A stretch of DNA of 64,000 bases from Fibrella aquatilis. Its GTDB lineage: Bacteria > Bacteroidota > Bacteroidia > Cytophagales > Spirosomataceae. Under the pieces are notes generated by a model. That model saw only the letters and a program-made list of their open reading frames with translations. It did not search any database and was not told the origin of the DNA. Where the stretch lies: contig NZ_JAFMYU010000031.1 in assembly GCF_017353255.1 (NCBI RefSeq), positions 1-64,000 on the forward strand, written 5' to 3'. The position numbers and the translations under genes were made by a program. This document shows, piece by piece, positions 41,887 through 50,841 of the stretch. Every line of letters begins with the position of its first letter. Positions within the stretch are counted from its first letter, which is position 1.

Positions 41887-43149
41887 CTAGGGGTCCAGCG
41901 GGTCGTAGGGGTCCAGGTGCAGGCTTTCCAGGGTCGGGTAAAATTCCACGTCGTGGGGTGAGATGCGGTGCTTGTCGCGGTAGGGTAAATAGCCCAGTTC
42001 GCGCTGATTACGCATATCGAAAGCCGCGTTGTCCACGTAATCGGTCTGGCTTTTGGTCGACACCATTACGCACTTTTTGTCCATGGGCACGCCGTAGCGG
42101 ATGAGCAGGCGGTTGGCATTGCGGAAGTTGGTGGTAGTGTGGCGGGCGTGGGGGTCGATGATGATGGCGGCTTCGGGCAGTTGCCCCTGCTGCATCAGGT
42201 AGCGTTTCATCTCCACGGCTTCGGCATACGGCCCACGGAACGGATAGCAATACCCACCGCTGACCACAATAAACGGTGCCCAGCCCGCCCGGTACCGTGC
42301 CGCCACCAGATCGAGCCGCATTTTGTTGAGCGGACTCAGCGGCGTAGTGGTCAGTTCGGGGCCGCTGCCCGGCACCATAATAGCGGCGTAGCGGTAGTTT
42401 TTCCAAACCGTTTTGCCCACGCTATTTGCCGCCGCCCGGTTGTCGCGCTGGGCCATGGGTTCATGGCGGGCGGGTTCGTCGCGGTCGTTGGCGTCCATGA
42501 GTTGCCGCGCCACGGCCAGCGACGGCTGGTAGGCAAGCGTGAGGCTGTCGGCGCGTTCGGCCAGCACGGCAAACATATCTTTCAATACTGTCCGGTAGGT
42601 GCGTCCGTTGACGGGGTAATTGGCCGAATCGATACGGGGATAGCGAAGTTTTTTACCCAGCCCATACTGGTCGATGATGTAGTTAATGCCCACCACATAC
42701 TGCCCCCACGCCCGCGCCAGCAGTTCCCGATTGGGCAGGCCCACAAACCGCTGATACGCACCCGATGGCCGCAGATGACCATCCACGAGTTTGTCAAACG
42801 CGGGCCGGTGCTGGTCATAGAGCCGACCCATGGCCACCTGCAACCGAACCGAATCGGCCGGTGCCCAGCGGAAGCCCGTCACCAGCGATACCGGCGACCG
42901 GCAGGTGTCGGCCACGTGGGCGTTGATCAGCCCGACCCGTTCGCGCCAGATAGCCAGCAGCTCCGTATCTTTCGCAACAAATCGCTGTATATCAGCAGAT
43001 TGACCAATAACCGTAAGCAGATAAAATTGCTTGTCGGCCACTATATCGCCCGAACTGAGAGGTCGGTAGGTACGCTGATAACCCGTCGGCGTTTGGGCGT
43101 AACCTGTGTAACAAACCAGCCAAAGGCCTAGCAACAGCGCGTTTTTCAT
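41887..43149 (-). CDS. Exported DUF218 (ElyC/SanA/YdcF-like) protein
   Basis: 420 residues. Signal peptide to about GYAQ (18). Residues 20-245 are a helical region not recognised elsewhere. Residues about 250-400 are a DUF218 fold (YAAIMVPGSGPELTTTPLSP, FIVVSGGYCYPF, EAVEMKRYLMQQGQ, TTTNFRNANRLL). DUF218 proteins are linked to envelope-polysaccharide or vancomycin-related functions, but activity is unproven. It is last in the operon with SusD (three-base gap), SusC and the secreted propeller-like protein. Confidence 0.82.
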   Translation of the reverse strand: MKNALLLGLWLVCYTGYAQTPTGYQRTYRPLSSGDIVADKQFYLLTVIGQSADIQRFVAKDTELLAIWRERVGLINAHVADTCRSPVSLVTGFRWAPADSVRLQVAMGRLYDQHRPAFDKLVDGHLRPSGAYQRFVGLPNRELLARAWGQYVVGINYIIDQYGLGKKLRYPRIDSANYPVNGRTYRTVLKDMFAVLAERADSLTLAYQPSLAVARQLMDANDRDEPARHEPMAQRDNRAAANSVGKTVWKNYRYAAIMVPGSGPELTTTPLSPLNKMRLDLVAARYRAGWAPFIVVSGGYCYPFRGPYAEAVEMKRYLMQQGQLPEAAIIIDPHARHTTTNFRNANRLLIRYGVPMDKKCVMVSTKSQTDYVDNAAFDMRNQRELGYLPYRDKHRISPHDVEFYPTLESLHLDPYDPLDP

Positions 43150-43152
43150 GGC

Positions 43153-44679
43153 TCAATACCCCGGATTCTGGTACATCTTGGTGGGGTTCAATTTCACCTC
43201 GTCGGCGGGGATGGGAAAGTAATAATCTTTCGTACCAAAGTTCGTCACTTTTGCCGTGCCGTAGTCGGCCTGGGGTTTGGCCTGGAAATAAGCAACGAGG
43301 TCGGCGGGGGTGAAAAAGCGGAGGAGGTCGAACCAGCGGTGGTTTTCAAAGGCCAGTTCCACGCGCCGTTCGTGCAGGATCGCCAGCTTCAGCGTAGGGT
43401 ATTTGGCGGCGTAGGTAGCGTTGGTTTTGGCCACGGCATAGAGCGGCAGTTTGGCCCGGTCGCGCACCTGATCGAGCAGGGCAATGGCCGACGGTTCGTC
43501 GCCGAGGTACAGGTTGGTTTCGGCCAACATGAGCATCACGTCGGCGTAGCGGATCAGAATCCAGTCGTTGCCACCATAGCCGTTGGTGGTAGCCCCGGCG
43601 CTGGCATCGCGGAACTTGGTAATGAAGTAATCTTTCACGTTGGCCGCGTTGGCGTATTTGATCGAAAAATCTTTCCGCAGATCACCGTCCTCGTAGTCTT
43701 TTACCAAGTCGGGTTTCACGTTGCCACCCGCCCCCGTGGTTACCTTAAGTGAGTTAATGGTTTCGCCCTGCGCCTGATTATTTACCGCAATGCTCGACGA
43801 ATACACCGGGTCGCCCTGCCGGTACACGATCTGGAAAATGATCTCGGCGTTGGTCGATTTTTTGGTCACGTCAAACACGTCGGCGTAGGGAATCTCTTTC
43901 AGCAAGCCGAACGTGCGCTTGGTGTAGGCGGCGGTCAGGTACGTCTTGGCCTGGTTCAGGTTGGTGGTCCGGTTGGCGGCATCGAGGGTGGTGGCCATCG
44001 TGAGGTAAACCTGCCCCAGCAGGGCATTACCCGCCACTTTCGACACCCGTCCTTTCTGCGCCAAGGGTTGTATGTCGGGCAGGGGGCTGGCCACTACGTC
44101 GGTCAGGTCGGCCACGATCTGGGCGTAGACGGCCTCTTTCTTTTCCCGAAACGTGCTGGCCGACACCTCATTGCTCAGCAGCGGTTTGGTCACCAGCGGC
44201 ACGTCGCCCCACTTGCGCACGAGGTGGAAACAAGCCAGCGCCCGGATGAATTTTACCTCGGCCTGATACTGCGTTTTTGTTTCTGGTTTGGCAAACGTGA
44301 CAGCCTCTATGCCCGCCAGCACCTGGTTGGCGCGGGTCACGATCTGGTACAGGGCCAGCCAGTGCGCCTTCAGGTACGTGTTGCTGGGCAATACCGAAAA
44401 ATCGTTGAACTGAAACGGCTCGCCCGCGTTCGACTGGTTGTCATTCCGGCCCGTATTGTCCGACCGTTCTTCGGAAAACAACCCGCTGTTTTCGGCCAGG
44501 GCGTTGTTGTTGCGTAGTGACTGGTACACCCCATTTACAGCCAGCAGCACGTCATTTTCAGACTGGTAATAGTCGTTCACCGATACGGCATTGGGGTCGG
44601 TTTCGATCAGAAAATCCTGCGAACAACCGCTCAATATGAAGAGGGTGGACAGCAGAAGAAAGGAAAGTAGGTGTTTCAT
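43153..44679 (-). CDS. SusD/RagB-family outer-membrane nutrient-binding lipoprotein
   Basis: 508 residues. Lipobox LSGC (about C19). SusD-type start (FLIETDPNAVSVNDYYQSEND) and end (AFENHRWFDLLRFF, then YFPIPADEVKLNPTKMYQNPGY). TPR-like helical core with FIRALACFHLVRKWGDVPLV. It should cap the SusC-type barrel and bind its ligand at the surface. The ligand is unknown because no linked glycoside hydrolase is present. A 43-bp palindrome separates it from susC. Confidence 0.92.
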   Translation of the reverse strand: MKHLLSFLLLSTLFILSGCSQDFLIETDPNAVSVNDYYQSENDVLLAVNGVYQSLRNNNALAENSGLFSEERSDNTGRNDNQSNAGEPFQFNDFSVLPSNTYLKAHWLALYQIVTRANQVLAGIEAVTFAKPETKTQYQAEVKFIRALACFHLVRKWGDVPLVTKPLLSNEVSASTFREKKEAVYAQIVADLTDVVASPLPDIQPLAQKGRVSKVAGNALLGQVYLTMATTLDAANRTTNLNQAKTYLTAAYTKRTFGLLKEIPYADVFDVTKKSTNAEIIFQIVYRQGDPVYSSSIAVNNQAQGETINSLKVTTGAGGNVKPDLVKDYEDGDLRKDFSIKYANAANVKDYFITKFRDASAGATTNGYGGNDWILIRYADVMLMLAETNLYLGDEPSAIALLDQVRDRAKLPLYAVAKTNATYAAKYPTLKLAILHERRVELAFENHRWFDLLRFFTPADLVAYFQAKPQADYGTAKVTNFGTKDYYFPIPADEVKLNPTKMYQNPGY

Positions 44680-44697
44680 GATGTTATCTGTTGGAAA

Positions 44698-44805
44698 TTG
44701 GCGTAGCCCCCCGCCCTAAAGGGAGCCTGCTTGCGCTAGCCTATTGCTGACGCTGGAGGTACGCTAGCGCAAGCAGGCTCCCTTTAGGGCGGGGGGCTAC
44801 GCCAA
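44698..44805. repeat. Perfect inverted repeat IR11 between susC and susD
   Basis: Arms 44698-44740 and 44763-44805 (43 nt) are perfectly complementary, with a 22-nt loop. It begins nine bases after the SusC stop and ends 19 bases before the SusD start. A GC-rich 43-bp hairpin inside an operon is expected to stop or stall transcription or protect the upstream mRNA. The loop repeats GACGCTGG, a short word related to the adjacent arm. Confidence 0.92.
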
Positions 44806-44813
44806 CTTTAGTT

Positions 44814-47800
44814 TTAAAAGCTAACCCGCACCCCCACGTTGTATGACTTCGCCAGGGGATACACGCCGTAGTCTACGCCGGGGGTGAGGTTGGTGGCGCC
44901 GTTGATGTTGGTGCCCGTGTTGCCATTGATGTTATAGTTGTAATCGACCTCCGGGTTGTAGCCCAGGTATTTGGTGATCGTAAACACGTTATTGGCCGAC
45001 GCGTATACCCGCAACCCACTCACTTTCAACCGATTGAACAAATCGTTACCAGGGAACGAATAGCCTACCGTGACGTTGGCCAGGCGCAGAAACGAGCCGT
45101 CCTGCAAATAGAAAGTAGACAAGCGGGTGCTGTTGCTCTGCGTACCCCCGCGCGACGCCCGGTACACCGCCCCGTTGCCCGGCTCAGTTTCGGAACGGTA
45201 GCGGTCGGCCACCACAGCATACTGGTTACCCGACCCTTCCATGTTGTAGAGGTAATAATCCTGCCCGTCGAGCACCTGATTGCCGTAGCTGCCGTTGAAG
45301 GCCGCGTTCAGGTCGAACCCTTTGTAGCTGGCCGAGGCCGAAAAGCCGTAGGTGAACTTGGGGTACGGGTTGCCAATGATGCCCTTGTCGGCGTCGGTGA
45401 TGACGCCGTCGCCGTTGGTGTCGGCAAAAATCAGGTCGCCGGGTTTCAGGGGGTTGCTGGAGGCCGTGGAGCGCGGCGGGCCTTTGATCACGTAGCCTTT
45501 GGGGTACGACTGCGTGGCGGCGTTGAAGTTGGCATTATCGGCAGCAATATTGTCTACGTCCGACTGCCGCACTAACCCCACCACCTGAAAACCGTAGAAC
45601 ATGCCGATGGGCTGCCCCTCCTGGGTGATGTGTGTTAAATACGACCGTTCGGCCCCGTTGGTGATGATCGTGCTGGCCCCGCCCAGGTTCAGCACCTTAT
45701 TGCGGTTGACCGACAGATTGCCGCTCAGGTTTACTTTCAGATCGCGCCGGGCAATGACCCGGCCATCGAGTTGCAGCTCAAACCCGCTGTTCTGCACCTT
45801 CGAGTCGCGGAGGTTGGTCAGGATGGACGAGGTGCCCGATATGGCCGAAATGGGTTGGCGGAACAGCAGGTTGTACGACTGGCTGACGTAGTAGTTGGCA
45901 ATGACAAACAGGCGGTTGTTGAACAGCCCGGCATCCACGCCGACGTTGTATTGCGCCGTCGATTCCCAACCCAGCCGCTGATCGCGGATGTCGCCCGCCG
46001 AGAAGGCCGTGCTGATGGTGTTGTTACCAAAAACGGCCCCGCCAGGGCTGTTGAACACCTGCTGGTAGTTGTAATTACCAATGTTGTTGTTGCCCGTGAG
46101 GCCCCAGCTTGCCCGCAGTTTCAACGACGACGCCTGCCCCAGCGCATTCCGGTAAAACGGCTCTTCCGACACCGTCCACCCCGCCGACACCGACGGGAAG
46201 GTGCCGTAGCGATTCAGCGGCCCAAATCGCGACGACCCATCGCTACGAATAGAAGCCGTCAGGAAATAGCGGCTGTCGTAATTATAGGCCACCCGCGCCA
46301 GGTAGGACAGTAGCGTCCAGGCCGATTTGCCCGTGCCATAAATGCCCGCCAGGCCGTTAGAGGCTGTGTTGAGCGTGAACAGACTGGGGTCGGCTCCTTT
46401 GGCGGTGATCTCTTCCACCCGATCATTCTGAAACCCCTGCGCCGAGACGCTGATGACGTCGTTGGTGGTGCGCTGGGTGGTGTAGCCCGCCAGTGCGTTC
46501 AGGCCGCTTTTGCCAAACTGACGGCTGTAGTTGAGGGTAAATTCGCCCAGCAGATCCAGTTGCGTGAGCGTTTGCGCTACAGACCGGGCAGCGGCAATAG
46601 CGGCGGGCGAATAGGGCGGGTTGTTGCCGCTGCTGAGGCTGGTGGGCAGGTAGAAATCGTACTTTTCGTTGTACGTCTGCGCCCCCAGGTTGGCCTTCAC
46701 CGACAGCCCCTGCATGATGTCGTAAGTAGCGGTGGCGTTGTAGGTGCCGCGCAGCCCCTGCCGCCGGATATTGGTTTCGCGCGCCAGGGCCACCGGGTTT
46801 TCTACGGTCTGGTAGCCAAACGTAGGCTGCTGTGAGGCGGCTTCGTTTTTGATCAGGTTGCCCTTATCGTCGTAGGCCCGGAAGTAGGGCGGGTAGATGA
46901 GCGCGCCCAAAATGGGTCCCTGGTTGAAGCGGCCCTCCTGCACCTCGCGGCTATTGGTGGAGGTGACAAAGAAATTGGCCCCCACGTGCAGCTTCTTCGA
47001 CATGTCGGCGTCGATGTTGGCGCGGAGGTTGATGCGCTGCTGGTTGGTGGCCGTGATGATGCCCTGCTGATTCTGGTACCCCCCGCTGAGTAGGTACCGC
47101 ACGCCGTTGCTGCCCCCCGAAAACTGGAGCGTGTGCCGCTGCATGGGTGCCGACCGGTACAGCTCGTCCTGCCAGTCGGTGTTGTATTTGGGAGCAATCA
47201 GCTTCTGGTTGGCGAAATCGTAGATGTCCGTCGGAATGCTCACCGACCCGGCGTTGCCCACTTTGGCAATGCGCGTGGCGTTGTCGTCGGAGAATAGGGC
47301 GTCGGTCCAGGGTTTACCCGCGTTAATGGTCAGGTCGCGGTAGGTGTTGTTGCGCCCGTCGATGACGAGTTGGGCAAACTGACTCGCGTTGAGCAGTTTG
47401 ATCTTATTGGCGAGCTGATTCACCCCAAACTGGTATTCATATTCGAGCTTGCCCTTGCCCTCCTTGCCGCGCTTGGTGGTAATGAGCACCACCCCACCCG
47501 ACGCCCGCGAGCCGTAAATGGCCGCCGACGCCGCATCCTTCAGCACGTCGATGCTCTCGATATCGTTGGGATTCACGTACACGTCGTTGGCCGCCGGGTA
47601 ACCGTCGATCACGTAGAGCGGGTCGGAACTGGCATTGACCGAGCCGATGCCCCGCACCCTGATTTTGGTGCTGCTGTAGGGGGCACCACTTACCTGCGCC
47701 ACCTGCACGCCAGCCAGTTTGCCCACCAGCGCCTGCCCAATGGTGGGGGCCGATAGGTTCAGTTCGCGGGCTTTCACGTTGGCCACGGCCCCCGTCACGT

Positions 47801-48209
47801 CGCTTTTGCGCAGGGTCTGGTAGCCCACCGCCACCACTTCGGCCAGTTGGTTTACGTCTTCTCTCAGCGTCACGTTCAAGGTCGGTGCAGAACCTACAAC
47901 GACCTCCTGCGCCACAAACCCTACCGACGAAAACACGAGCGTGGCCCCCACGGTAGCGTCGATGGTGTAGCGACCGTTGGCGTCGGTGACGGACCCTTTT
48001 TTCGAGGCTTTTTCCACGATGGTCACGCCCGGAATGGGTTGCCCCTGCTCATCAGTGACGGTGCCGGTTATGGGCACGGCCTGGGTATATAGCCGGGTGG
48101 ACGGCCCGTTGGTCGCGTAGCTTACACCTGAGCATACCATACTGATACACAGCAAAATAGCAAGCGGTATTGGCCAGAATCGCTGGCCGAAAATGGAGTA
48201 GTTTTTCAT
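44814..48209 (-). CDS. SusC/RagA-family TonB-dependent outer-membrane receptor
   Basis: 1131 residues from the ATG at 48209; the longer frame has an implausible N-terminus. Signal peptide, then a carboxypeptidase-regulatory domain (about 45-125; ITGTVTDEQGQPIPGVTIVE). A plug with VAVGYQTLRKSDVTGAV and VLKDAASAAIYGSRAS is the SusC signature. The 22-strand barrel ends in YNVGVRVSF with a terminal Phe. It imports a ligand with its SusD partner downstream. Specificity unknown. Confidence 0.93.
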   Translation of the reverse strand: MKNYSIFGQRFWPIPLAILLCISMVCSGVSYATNGPSTRLYTQAVPITGTVTDEQGQPIPGVTIVEKASKKGSVTDANGRYTIDATVGATLVFSSVGFVAQEVVVGSAPTLNVTLREDVNQLAEVVAVGYQTLRKSDVTGAVANVKARELNLSAPTIGQALVGKLAGVQVAQVSGAPYSSTKIRVRGIGSVNASSDPLYVIDGYPAANDVYVNPNDIESIDVLKDAASAAIYGSRASGGVVLITTKRGKEGKGKLEYEYQFGVNQLANKIKLLNASQFAQLVIDGRNNTYRDLTINAGKPWTDALFSDDNATRIAKVGNAGSVSIPTDIYDFANQKLIAPKYNTDWQDELYRSAPMQRHTLQFSGGSNGVRYLLSGGYQNQQGIITATNQQRINLRANIDADMSKKLHVGANFFVTSTNSREVQEGRFNQGPILGALIYPPYFRAYDDKGNLIKNEAASQQPTFGYQTVENPVALARETNIRRQGLRGTYNATATYDIMQGLSVKANLGAQTYNEKYDFYLPTSLSSGNNPPYSPAAIAAARSVAQTLTQLDLLGEFTLNYSRQFGKSGLNALAGYTTQRTTNDVISVSAQGFQNDRVEEITAKGADPSLFTLNTASNGLAGIYGTGKSAWTLLSYLARVAYNYDSRYFLTASIRSDGSSRFGPLNRYGTFPSVSAGWTVSEEPFYRNALGQASSLKLRASWGLTGNNNIGNYNYQQVFNSPGGAVFGNNTISTAFSAGDIRDQRLGWESTAQYNVGVDAGLFNNRLFVIANYYVSQSYNLLFRQPISAISGTSSILTNLRDSKVQNSGFELQLDGRVIARRDLKVNLSGNLSVNRNKVLNLGGASTIITNGAERSYLTHITQEGQPIGMFYGFQVVGLVRQSDVDNIAADNANFNAATQSYPKGYVIKGPPRSTASSNPLKPGDLIFADTNGDGVITDADKGIIGNPYPKFTYGFSASASYKGFDLNAAFNGSYGNQVLDGQDYYLYNMEGSGNQYAVVADRYRSETEPGNGAVYRASRGGTQSNSTRLSTFYLQDGSFLRLANVTVGYSFPGNDLFNRLKVSGLRVYASANNVFTITKYLGYNPEVDYNYNINGNTGTNINGATNLTPGVDYGVYPLAKSYNVGVRVSF

Positions 48210-48264
48210 AGGAGCACGTTGTATAGGTTGTATCTGTACATGAAAAAACACGCCGCAAAACCGA

Positions 48265-49146
48265 CTACCAGCCCAGGGTAACGGTATGCACATTCGCCGT
48301 TCTGGCCGACGTCACCGCCACGCCTTTGGTGGCACTGAGCAAGGCAAAGCCTTCCAGTTCGTCGGTCTTGTCGAGGTCGATGGTGTTGATCACCTGCTCA
48401 CGGCCCGCCTCGATGGATTTGGCCAGGTCCATAAACGTGAACCGCCACCGCCGCCCTTCGATCTGGTTCTGAATCAGGACCAACATGCCTTTTTCGGGTA
48501 TCCAGTGCAGGTTTTGCACCCAAGGCGAACAGGCAAACTGCTTGACCAGCACCCCCGGCTCACTGGTTTTTTGGGCGGTGGCCAGCCGGGCGGGGTCATA
48601 GAGGCGCACCGCGTTGGCGTGGTTGCCGTAGTCGGCGGTAGCCACGTACCAGTTGTTCTGGTATTGAACGTATTCGGGTCGGGTGCCCTGCACGGCGGCA
48701 TCATCGTCGATGGTGCGGAGGAGGTTGCCGTCCAGCGTGTGGGTGCGTAGCAAACCGGCCCAGTCGATGGCGTAAATCACCGCCCGCCAGTCGGCGGCGG
48801 TAGAGGGTTTTCCCGGCTCACCAATGCGAATACTGTTGCCGATGAAGGTGGGTAGCGTACCCTGCCTGGCCAGGCCCGTGGGGTGATTGATGACGTCTTT
48901 CCCGGCCACGGTCAGCCTGATTTCTGGCCCCTTATATACCAGCGAATCGGCGCTGACGGTATAAGCCCGAATGACTCCCACCTCACGGTCACCGTAGAGA
49001 TAAGCCGTACCGTTCTGATAACTAACACCCTGACAGGCCCCCAGCGAATCGAGGGTAGTGGTGCGGGTAACGGCAAGCGAGATAACGCCCGGTAGCCGGG
49101 CAATCAGCCCCAAGCCAAGGAGCACCGCAATAACAAAACCGTTCAT
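48265..49146 (-). CDS. Exported propeller-like protein of unknown function
   Basis: 293 residues with an N-terminal membrane or signal segment (about 3-24). The mature part has repeating strand patterns (GVSYQNGTAYLYGDREVGVI, YVQYQNNWYVATADYGNHAN, VQNLHWIPEKGMLVLIQNQI, DELEGFALLSATKGVAV) like NHL- or phytase-like beta-propellers, but I do not recognise the family. It is first in the SusC/SusD operon, 55 bp before susC. It may be an enzyme or binding protein for the imported ligand. Confidence 0.65.
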   Translation of the reverse strand: MNGFVIAVLLGLGLIARLPGVISLAVTRTTTLDSLGACQGVSYQNGTAYLYGDREVGVIRAYTVSADSLVYKGPEIRLTVAGKDVINHPTGLARQGTLPTFIGNSIRIGEPGKPSTAADWRAVIYAIDWAGLLRTHTLDGNLLRTIDDDAAVQGTRPEYVQYQNNWYVATADYGNHANAVRLYDPARLATAQKTSEPGVLVKQFACSPWVQNLHWIPEKGMLVLIQNQIEGRRWRFTFMDLAKSIEAGREQVINTIDLDKTDELEGFALLSATKGVAVTSARTANVHTVTLGW

Positions 49147-49158
49147 ACGTCGAGTGGT

Positions 49159-49205
49159 GAACGCCCACGGCGGATCAGGCAGGCTAACCCGCAGGTTAGG
49201 CGTTC
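49159..49205 (-). promoter_or_regulatory. Nested hairpin upstream of the SusC/SusD operon
   Basis: GAACGCC (49159-49165) pairs with GGCGTTC (49199-49205). Within it, CTAACC (49184-49189) pairs with GGTTAG (49194-49199), sharing one base with the outer stem. It lies just 13 bases upstream of the first gene and could be an operator or leader hairpin. Evidence is structural only. Confidence 0.3.
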
Positions 49206-49315
49206 ATTTCTGAGAGCAAAAGTCGGGCGGCACTGTTACGTGGGTATGACCTAAGTGTCGCCAAATCATTACCTTCGCGGCCCACTATTTGACGACTGTT
49301 AATCAGCGTAACCCA

Positions 49316-49912
49316 ATGTCGAAACAGCAGGTGCCTTTAGCCCTACAATTCATCTACGGTGAACAAACAAGCCGACGCGATCAACTACTGATTCATGGTA
49401 GCGCACTGATATCCAGCGCCTTGACTCTAACGTTTAGCCATTCGGTAAGCGGTCTTACCCTATGGCAACAGACGGTCGTTGTCGTGTTGAGCTGTGATTT
49501 GGTAGGAGGCGGGGTGGCGCATCTGTTACCCGCTAATCGCTTGTTTTGGCGATCCTTACAGCCTGTTTGGCTGGTAGTCTGGATAGCCTCGTACCTCTGG
49601 CAGCCGCTACTGTTTATGAGTGCATTCGGAGGTGGGCAATCGGTACTGGCTGAACTACATCTGCTTTGCATAGCCCTGGTGGCGGCTCAGTACTGGATTG
49701 GCAACCAGCATCTGCTGCGCTGGGCAGCGTTGGCCATCACGCTTGGCTTAGCCGCTGGTTATTGGCTGGCCATTCCTGGTTCGTTGATGTGGTTTCCTTC
49801 GTTGTATCTGCTCAAAGCGGTCCTGTTCGATAAAACAACTCACCGCGTCAACACCAGACAACGCACTTACAACCCGCCTGTCGGGGGTTCGTTGCCCCCG
49901 CCAACATACTGA
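49316..49912 (+). CDS. Multi-pass membrane protein of unknown function
   Basis: 198 residues from the ATG at 49316. About six hydrophobic helices (from about 22 to 180) with few charges between them. The N-terminus (YGEQTSRRDQLLIHGSALI) and the C-terminus (NTRQRTYNPPVGGSLPPPTY) are polar. No family recognised. A near-consensus -7 (TACCTTCG at 49270) precedes it. Divergent from the SusC/SusD operon. Confidence 0.65.
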   Translation: MSKQQVPLALQFIYGEQTSRRDQLLIHGSALISSALTLTFSHSVSGLTLWQQTVVVVLSCDLVGGGVAHLLPANRLFWRSLQPVWLVVWIASYLWQPLLFMSAFGGGQSVLAELHLLCIALVAAQYWIGNQHLLRWAALAITLGLAAGYWLAIPGSLMWFPSLYLLKAVLFDKTTHRVNTRQRTYNPPVGGSLPPPTY

Positions 49913-49939
49913 ACGGTAAAACCAACTGTCAATTCTAGC

Positions 49940-50746
49940 CTACACAGCCTCGGCGGCAGCAGCACCAACGGGAGCAGTGACCGGGGCAGCGTTTTGGGGA
50001 AGGGGAATGTAGTGCCGAAAAAAGCTGCCCAGCTTCATCTGGAGCACACCCAGGATGGCTTCCTTGAAAATCTTCGACGACATTTTCGACTCGCCACGGG
50101 TGCGGTCGGTGAAGATGATGGGCACTTCGGTCAGGTGGAAACCGTATTTCCAGCAGGTGAACTTCATCTCGATCTGGAAGGCGTAGCCCACAAACTTGAT
50201 GGGGTTTTGCAGCAGCACCCGCAGCACGTGGGCGCGGTAGCAGACAAAGCCCGCCGTAGGGTCCATGATGGGCATACCCGTGATGAACCGCACGTACACC
50301 CCCGCCCCATACGACATCAGCACCCGGCCAATGGGCCAGTTGACCACGTTCACGCCCTTGATGTAGCGCGACCCCACGGCCACGTCGGCGCGGGGGGCGT
50401 CGGGCGTACCCTCGGCGCAGGCCCGGTACAGGCGGATAAGGTCGTCGGGGTTGTGCGAAAAGTCGGCGTCCATCTCGAACAGGTACTCGTAGCCCCGCGC
50501 CAGCGCCCAGTTGAACCCGGCAATGTAGGCCGTGCCCAGCCCCAGCTTGCCACGCCGTTCGAGCAGGTGCAGCTGATCGGGAAATTCGGCCTGTAACGTC
50601 TTCACCACCAAGGCCGTACCATCTGGCGAGCCATCATCTACGATGAGCAGGTCGAACGGTGTGGTCAACGAAAACACGCGCCGGATGATGGCTTCTATGT
50701 TCTCGATTTCGTTGAATGTGGGGATGATGACGAGGCGGTCAGTCAC
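49940..50746 (-). CDS. Polyprenol-phosphate mannose synthase-like glycosyltransferase
   Basis: 268 residues of family GT2, DPM1-like: IIPTFNEIENIEAIIRRVF, IVDDGSPDGTALVV, LGLGTAYIAGFNWALARG and the metal-binding MDADFSHNPDD, followed by GSRYIKGVNVVNWP. It would transfer a sugar from a nucleotide sugar to polyprenyl phosphate at the inner membrane. I chose the GTG at 50746, giving MTDRLVIIPTFNE. The TTG at 50785 overlaps a -7 promoter box and is very unlikely to be transcribed. Confidence 0.9.
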   Translation of the reverse strand: MTDRLVIIPTFNEIENIEAIIRRVFSLTTPFDLLIVDDGSPDGTALVVKTLQAEFPDQLHLLERRGKLGLGTAYIAGFNWALARGYEYLFEMDADFSHNPDDLIRLYRACAEGTPDAPRADVAVGSRYIKGVNVVNWPIGRVLMSYGAGVYVRFITGMPIMDPTAGFVCYRAHVLRVLLQNPIKFVGYAFQIEMKFTCWKYGFHLTEVPIIFTDRTRGESKMSSKIFKEAILGVLQMKLGSFFRHYIPLPQNAAPVTAPVGAAAAEAV

Positions 50747-50782
50747 AACAGTAAGGCGTTTACACCAGAACAGGCTATGAGC

Positions 50783-50790
50783 CAAAAATA
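50783..50790 (-). promoter_or_regulatory. -7 element for the polyprenol-phosphate glycosyltransferase
   Basis: Minus-strand TATTTTTG (TAnnTTTG) lies 37 bases upstream of the GTG start. A transcript from here would begin after the alternative TTG at 50785, which supports the shorter reading frame. Confidence 0.5.
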
Positions 50791-50841
50791 GTGCAGTAGT
50801 GCCGTTAAATTACGTTAAGTTGCCCCCTTCTGCCTGCAGAA

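Noticed and set aside
50747-50785. TTG start extending the polyprenol-phosphate glycosyltransferase
   Set aside because: The TTG overlaps a consensus -7 promoter element, so it would not be in the mRNA; the GTG at 50746 gives the expected N-terminus.
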